From: Flavobacteriales bacterium
GTDB lineage: Bacteria; Bacteroidota; Bacteroidia; Flavobacteriales_D; Sanyastnellaceae
NCBI GenBank assembly: GCA_947457325.1
Contig: CANGVU010000024.1
Location: forward strand, 1-9,273
Length of the DNA stretch: 9,273 nt
Reading direction: 5' to 3'
Shown: piece by piece, positions 7,885-9,273 of the stretch
Layout of the letters: each line of letters starts with the position of its first letter
How positions within the stretch are numbered: the stretch's first letter is position 1
Translations under genes and position numbers: made by a program
The notes under the pieces: generated by a model
Databases searched by the model: none
Told to the model about the DNA's origin: nothing
The model's input: the letters and a program-made list of their open reading frames with translations, nothing else

Positions 7885-8979
7885 ATGGTGCTAAAAGTAA
7901 TGACAATTTCCATCGCTATGGTGCTGCAATGCGCCTATGCCTTGCAATTGCTATGGTACAGGGGCAAAAAAAAAGGAAAGTCAATAGATCCCTGCTACCC
8001 TACCCCACTTCTCAGTATTGTCATTCCTTTCAGAAACGAGATCCAACATTTGCCAGCTTTGCTCGATAAATTGAACCAATTGCCTGTTGAGATTGATGTG
8101 TATTGGATTGATGATCACAGTGATGATCGGGGGCAAAAATGGCTATCCGACAACATCCCATCCCATCACATTCTCCTCAAAAACAAAGGACAAGGAAAAA
8201 AAGCGGCACTGACTACAGGAATCGAAAAAATTCCTGAAACCCACTGGATACTCACCATCGATGCTGACGCACAACTTTCTGATACTTGGTGGAAAAATAT
8301 TCAACATCAATTCAACCCTACATGTGCGTTGATTGTTTTTCCAATAACCATTTTAACAGAAAAAAAATGGATTGCTATTTTTCAGCATCTCGAATTTTCT
8401 TTTTTTCAGATTCTCACAAAAGGTAGCATTTTAAGACAACGAGCTCAATTGAGCAATGGCGCTCATTTGGCCTTTCAAAAAAAGTATTACTCCCAAGTGA
8501 ATGGCTATTCTGGTCATGAACATATCAGCAGCGGTGATGATCAATTTCTGTTGGCCGCCTTCAGAAAAAAAGGATGGAAAATCGGTTGGGCCAACATCCC
8601 AGCAGAGACCATATCAATAGTGCCACTTTCAAATTGGAAGGCACTATTATCACAGCGCGTACGATGGGCAGGAAAATCAAAAGCACTAGAAATGGTAGAT
8701 ATGAAAATTTTGGCTTTCAATACAGCTATCAGTCAAACCATCACCCTATACGCATACATGGCATTGATTTTTCAGCCATTTCAAATAAGCTCGATGCTGT
8801 TGCTCCTATTGGTTTTTATCAAAATTTCTGCTGAGTTCATCGTTTTTCGAATGCTTAAAAACAGTCCGCGTTTTATCACCCTTTTGTTTTTAATAATCTA
8901 TCCGTTTTGGGTGTTTGTCGTTGGCATATCTGTTTTATTTTTAAAACAAGAATGGAAAGGAAGGACAATCAGGCATTAA
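7885..8979 (+). CDS. Family 2 membrane glycosyltransferase
   Basis: A 364-aa inner-membrane GT2 enzyme expected to transfer a sugar from a nucleotide-sugar to a lipid or polysaccharide acceptor on the cytoplasmic face. Order: one N-terminal membrane segment (about 5-24); the GT-A domain starting with LLSIVIPFRNE; nucleotide-binding IDDHSDD (75-81); NKGQGKKAALTTGI; the metal-binding DAD at 126-128 (TIDADAQ); a catalytic-base region SSGDDQF (215-221); and QRVRW at 257-261, the Q-x-x-R-W signature shared with processive synthases such as NodC and hyaluronan synthase. Three membrane helices follow (about 277-296, 301-321, 331-353), then an EWKGRTIRH tail. The ATG at 7885 is the first possible start; an ATG at 7900 would shorten the first membrane segment. 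The last 28 nt overlap the next gene. Sugar and acceptor cannot be told from the sequence. Confidence 0.92.
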   Translation: MVLKVMTISIAMVLQCAYALQLLWYRGKKKGKSIDPCYPTPLLSIVIPFRNEIQHLPALLDKLNQLPVEIDVYWIDDHSDDRGQKWLSDNIPSHHILLKNKGQGKKAALTTGIEKIPETHWILTIDADAQLSDTWWKNIQHQFNPTCALIVFPITILTEKKWIAIFQHLEFSFFQILTKGSILRQRAQLSNGAHLAFQKKYYSQVNGYSGHEHISSGDDQFLLAAFRKKGWKIGWANIPAETISIVPLSNWKALLSQRVRWAGKSKALEMVDMKILAFNTAISQTITLYAYMALIFQPFQISSMLLLLLVFIKISAEFIVFRMLKNSPRFITLLFLIIYPFWVFVVGISVLFLKQEWKGRTIRH

Positions 8980-9273
8980 AAACTTTTTGGGGGAAATTCT
9001 CTCAAGACAAATGGGCTGTAGCTGGGTTGTCTTTTATTGCACTTTTGTTTTTGGTTAGCTTACTGGGGTCATTCATTCGTCCGGATAAAACGGAGAATGC
9101 CAATGACCAGCAAATACAATGGGCTAAACTTCCCCCGATGAGCAAGGTTCACTTTGATTGGGATGAAGGTGGAGAACGCGATCTAGATGGGAAAATGCAA
9201 GAAAAAACTCTCCTCTTGGGGACTGATCGGTTGGGTCGAGACATCCTTTCACGATTAATGGCAGGTACGTATA
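8952..9273 (+). CDS. OppC/DppC-type ABC transporter permease, 3' end missing
   Basis: The first 107 residues of a peptide/nickel-type ABC transporter inner-membrane permease, cut by the right edge. A short charged N-terminus (MERKDNQALK) leads to FSQDKWAVAGLSFIALLF and a first membrane helix (about 21-41), as in the OppC N-terminal domain. A polar periplasmic linker of about 45 residues, with an acidic patch DWDEGGERDLD, precedes LLGTDRLGRDILSRLMAG. The GTDxLGRD box (90-97) is the family's hallmark just before the core permease helices. The start at 8952 lies inside the glycosyltransferase gene (28-nt overlap, different frame), suggesting translational coupling. Partner genes (ATPase, second permease, binding protein) are not in the window, so the substrate remains open: oligopeptides, dipeptides or nickel are the family's usual cargo. 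Confidence 0.88.
   Translation, partial: MERKDNQALKTFWGKFSQDKWAVAGLSFIALLFLVSLLGSFIRPDKTENANDQQIQWAKLPPMSKVHFDWDEGGERDLDGKMQEKTLLLGTDRLGRDILSRLMAGTY

Noticed and set aside
1..9273. CRISPR array, tRNA/rRNA, insertion sequence, toxin-antitoxin or defence island
   Set aside because: No spaced direct repeats, cloverleaf-like sequence, transposase or known defence motif was seen; the window is almost wholly occupied by the genes listed.

Overview
The window looks like a compact chromosomal segment from a member of the Bacteroidota, possibly a marine or environmental Flavobacteriales- or Saprospiria-type organism. The evidence is a C-terminal type IX secretion (T9SS) sorting domain, an OstA-like protein of the Bacteroidota kind, AT-leaning composition, almost no Shine-Dalgarno sequences, and signal peptides ending in short Gln-containing cleavage motifs (WTQ, QGQ). 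I see no rRNA, tRNA, CRISPR array, insertion sequence, integrase or phage gene. No gaps exceed 38 bases, so nearly every base is coding.

Left block (1-5708, plus strand). Five genes are packed end to end: a 5'-truncated OstA/LptA-like protein of the LPS-transport family; glyA (serine hydroxymethyltransferase); a DUF255/YyaL-type thioredoxin-fold protein; an unrecognised secreted protein with YD-like beta repeats; and a small, very basic lipoprotein. The junctions are a 1-nt gap, a 1-nt gap, a 40-nt overlap and a 4-nt ATGA overlap, so the five are very likely co-transcribed.

Centre (5747-7303, plus strand). After a 38-nt spacer comes the most interesting gene. It encodes a secreted protein with an N-terminal c-type heme motif (CTKCH), a copper type II ascorbate-dependent (PHM/DBH-like) monooxygenase module with all six expected copper ligands, and a T9SS sorting tail. 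Its stop codon touches the stop codon of ruvC on the other strand with no base between them.

Right block (7304-9273). ruvC (Holliday-junction resolvase, TTG start) reads leftward. Only 14 nt away, a family 2 membrane glycosyltransferase starts rightward. Its last 28 nt overlap the start of an OppC/DppC-type ABC transporter permease, which runs off the right edge.

The window mixes housekeeping functions (one-carbon metabolism, recombination, envelope biogenesis, transport) with three exported proteins of uncertain role. I found no convincing new multi-gene defence or mobile system. The best candidates for undescribed biology are the heme-copper T9SS protein and the coupled secreted-protein/lipoprotein pair.
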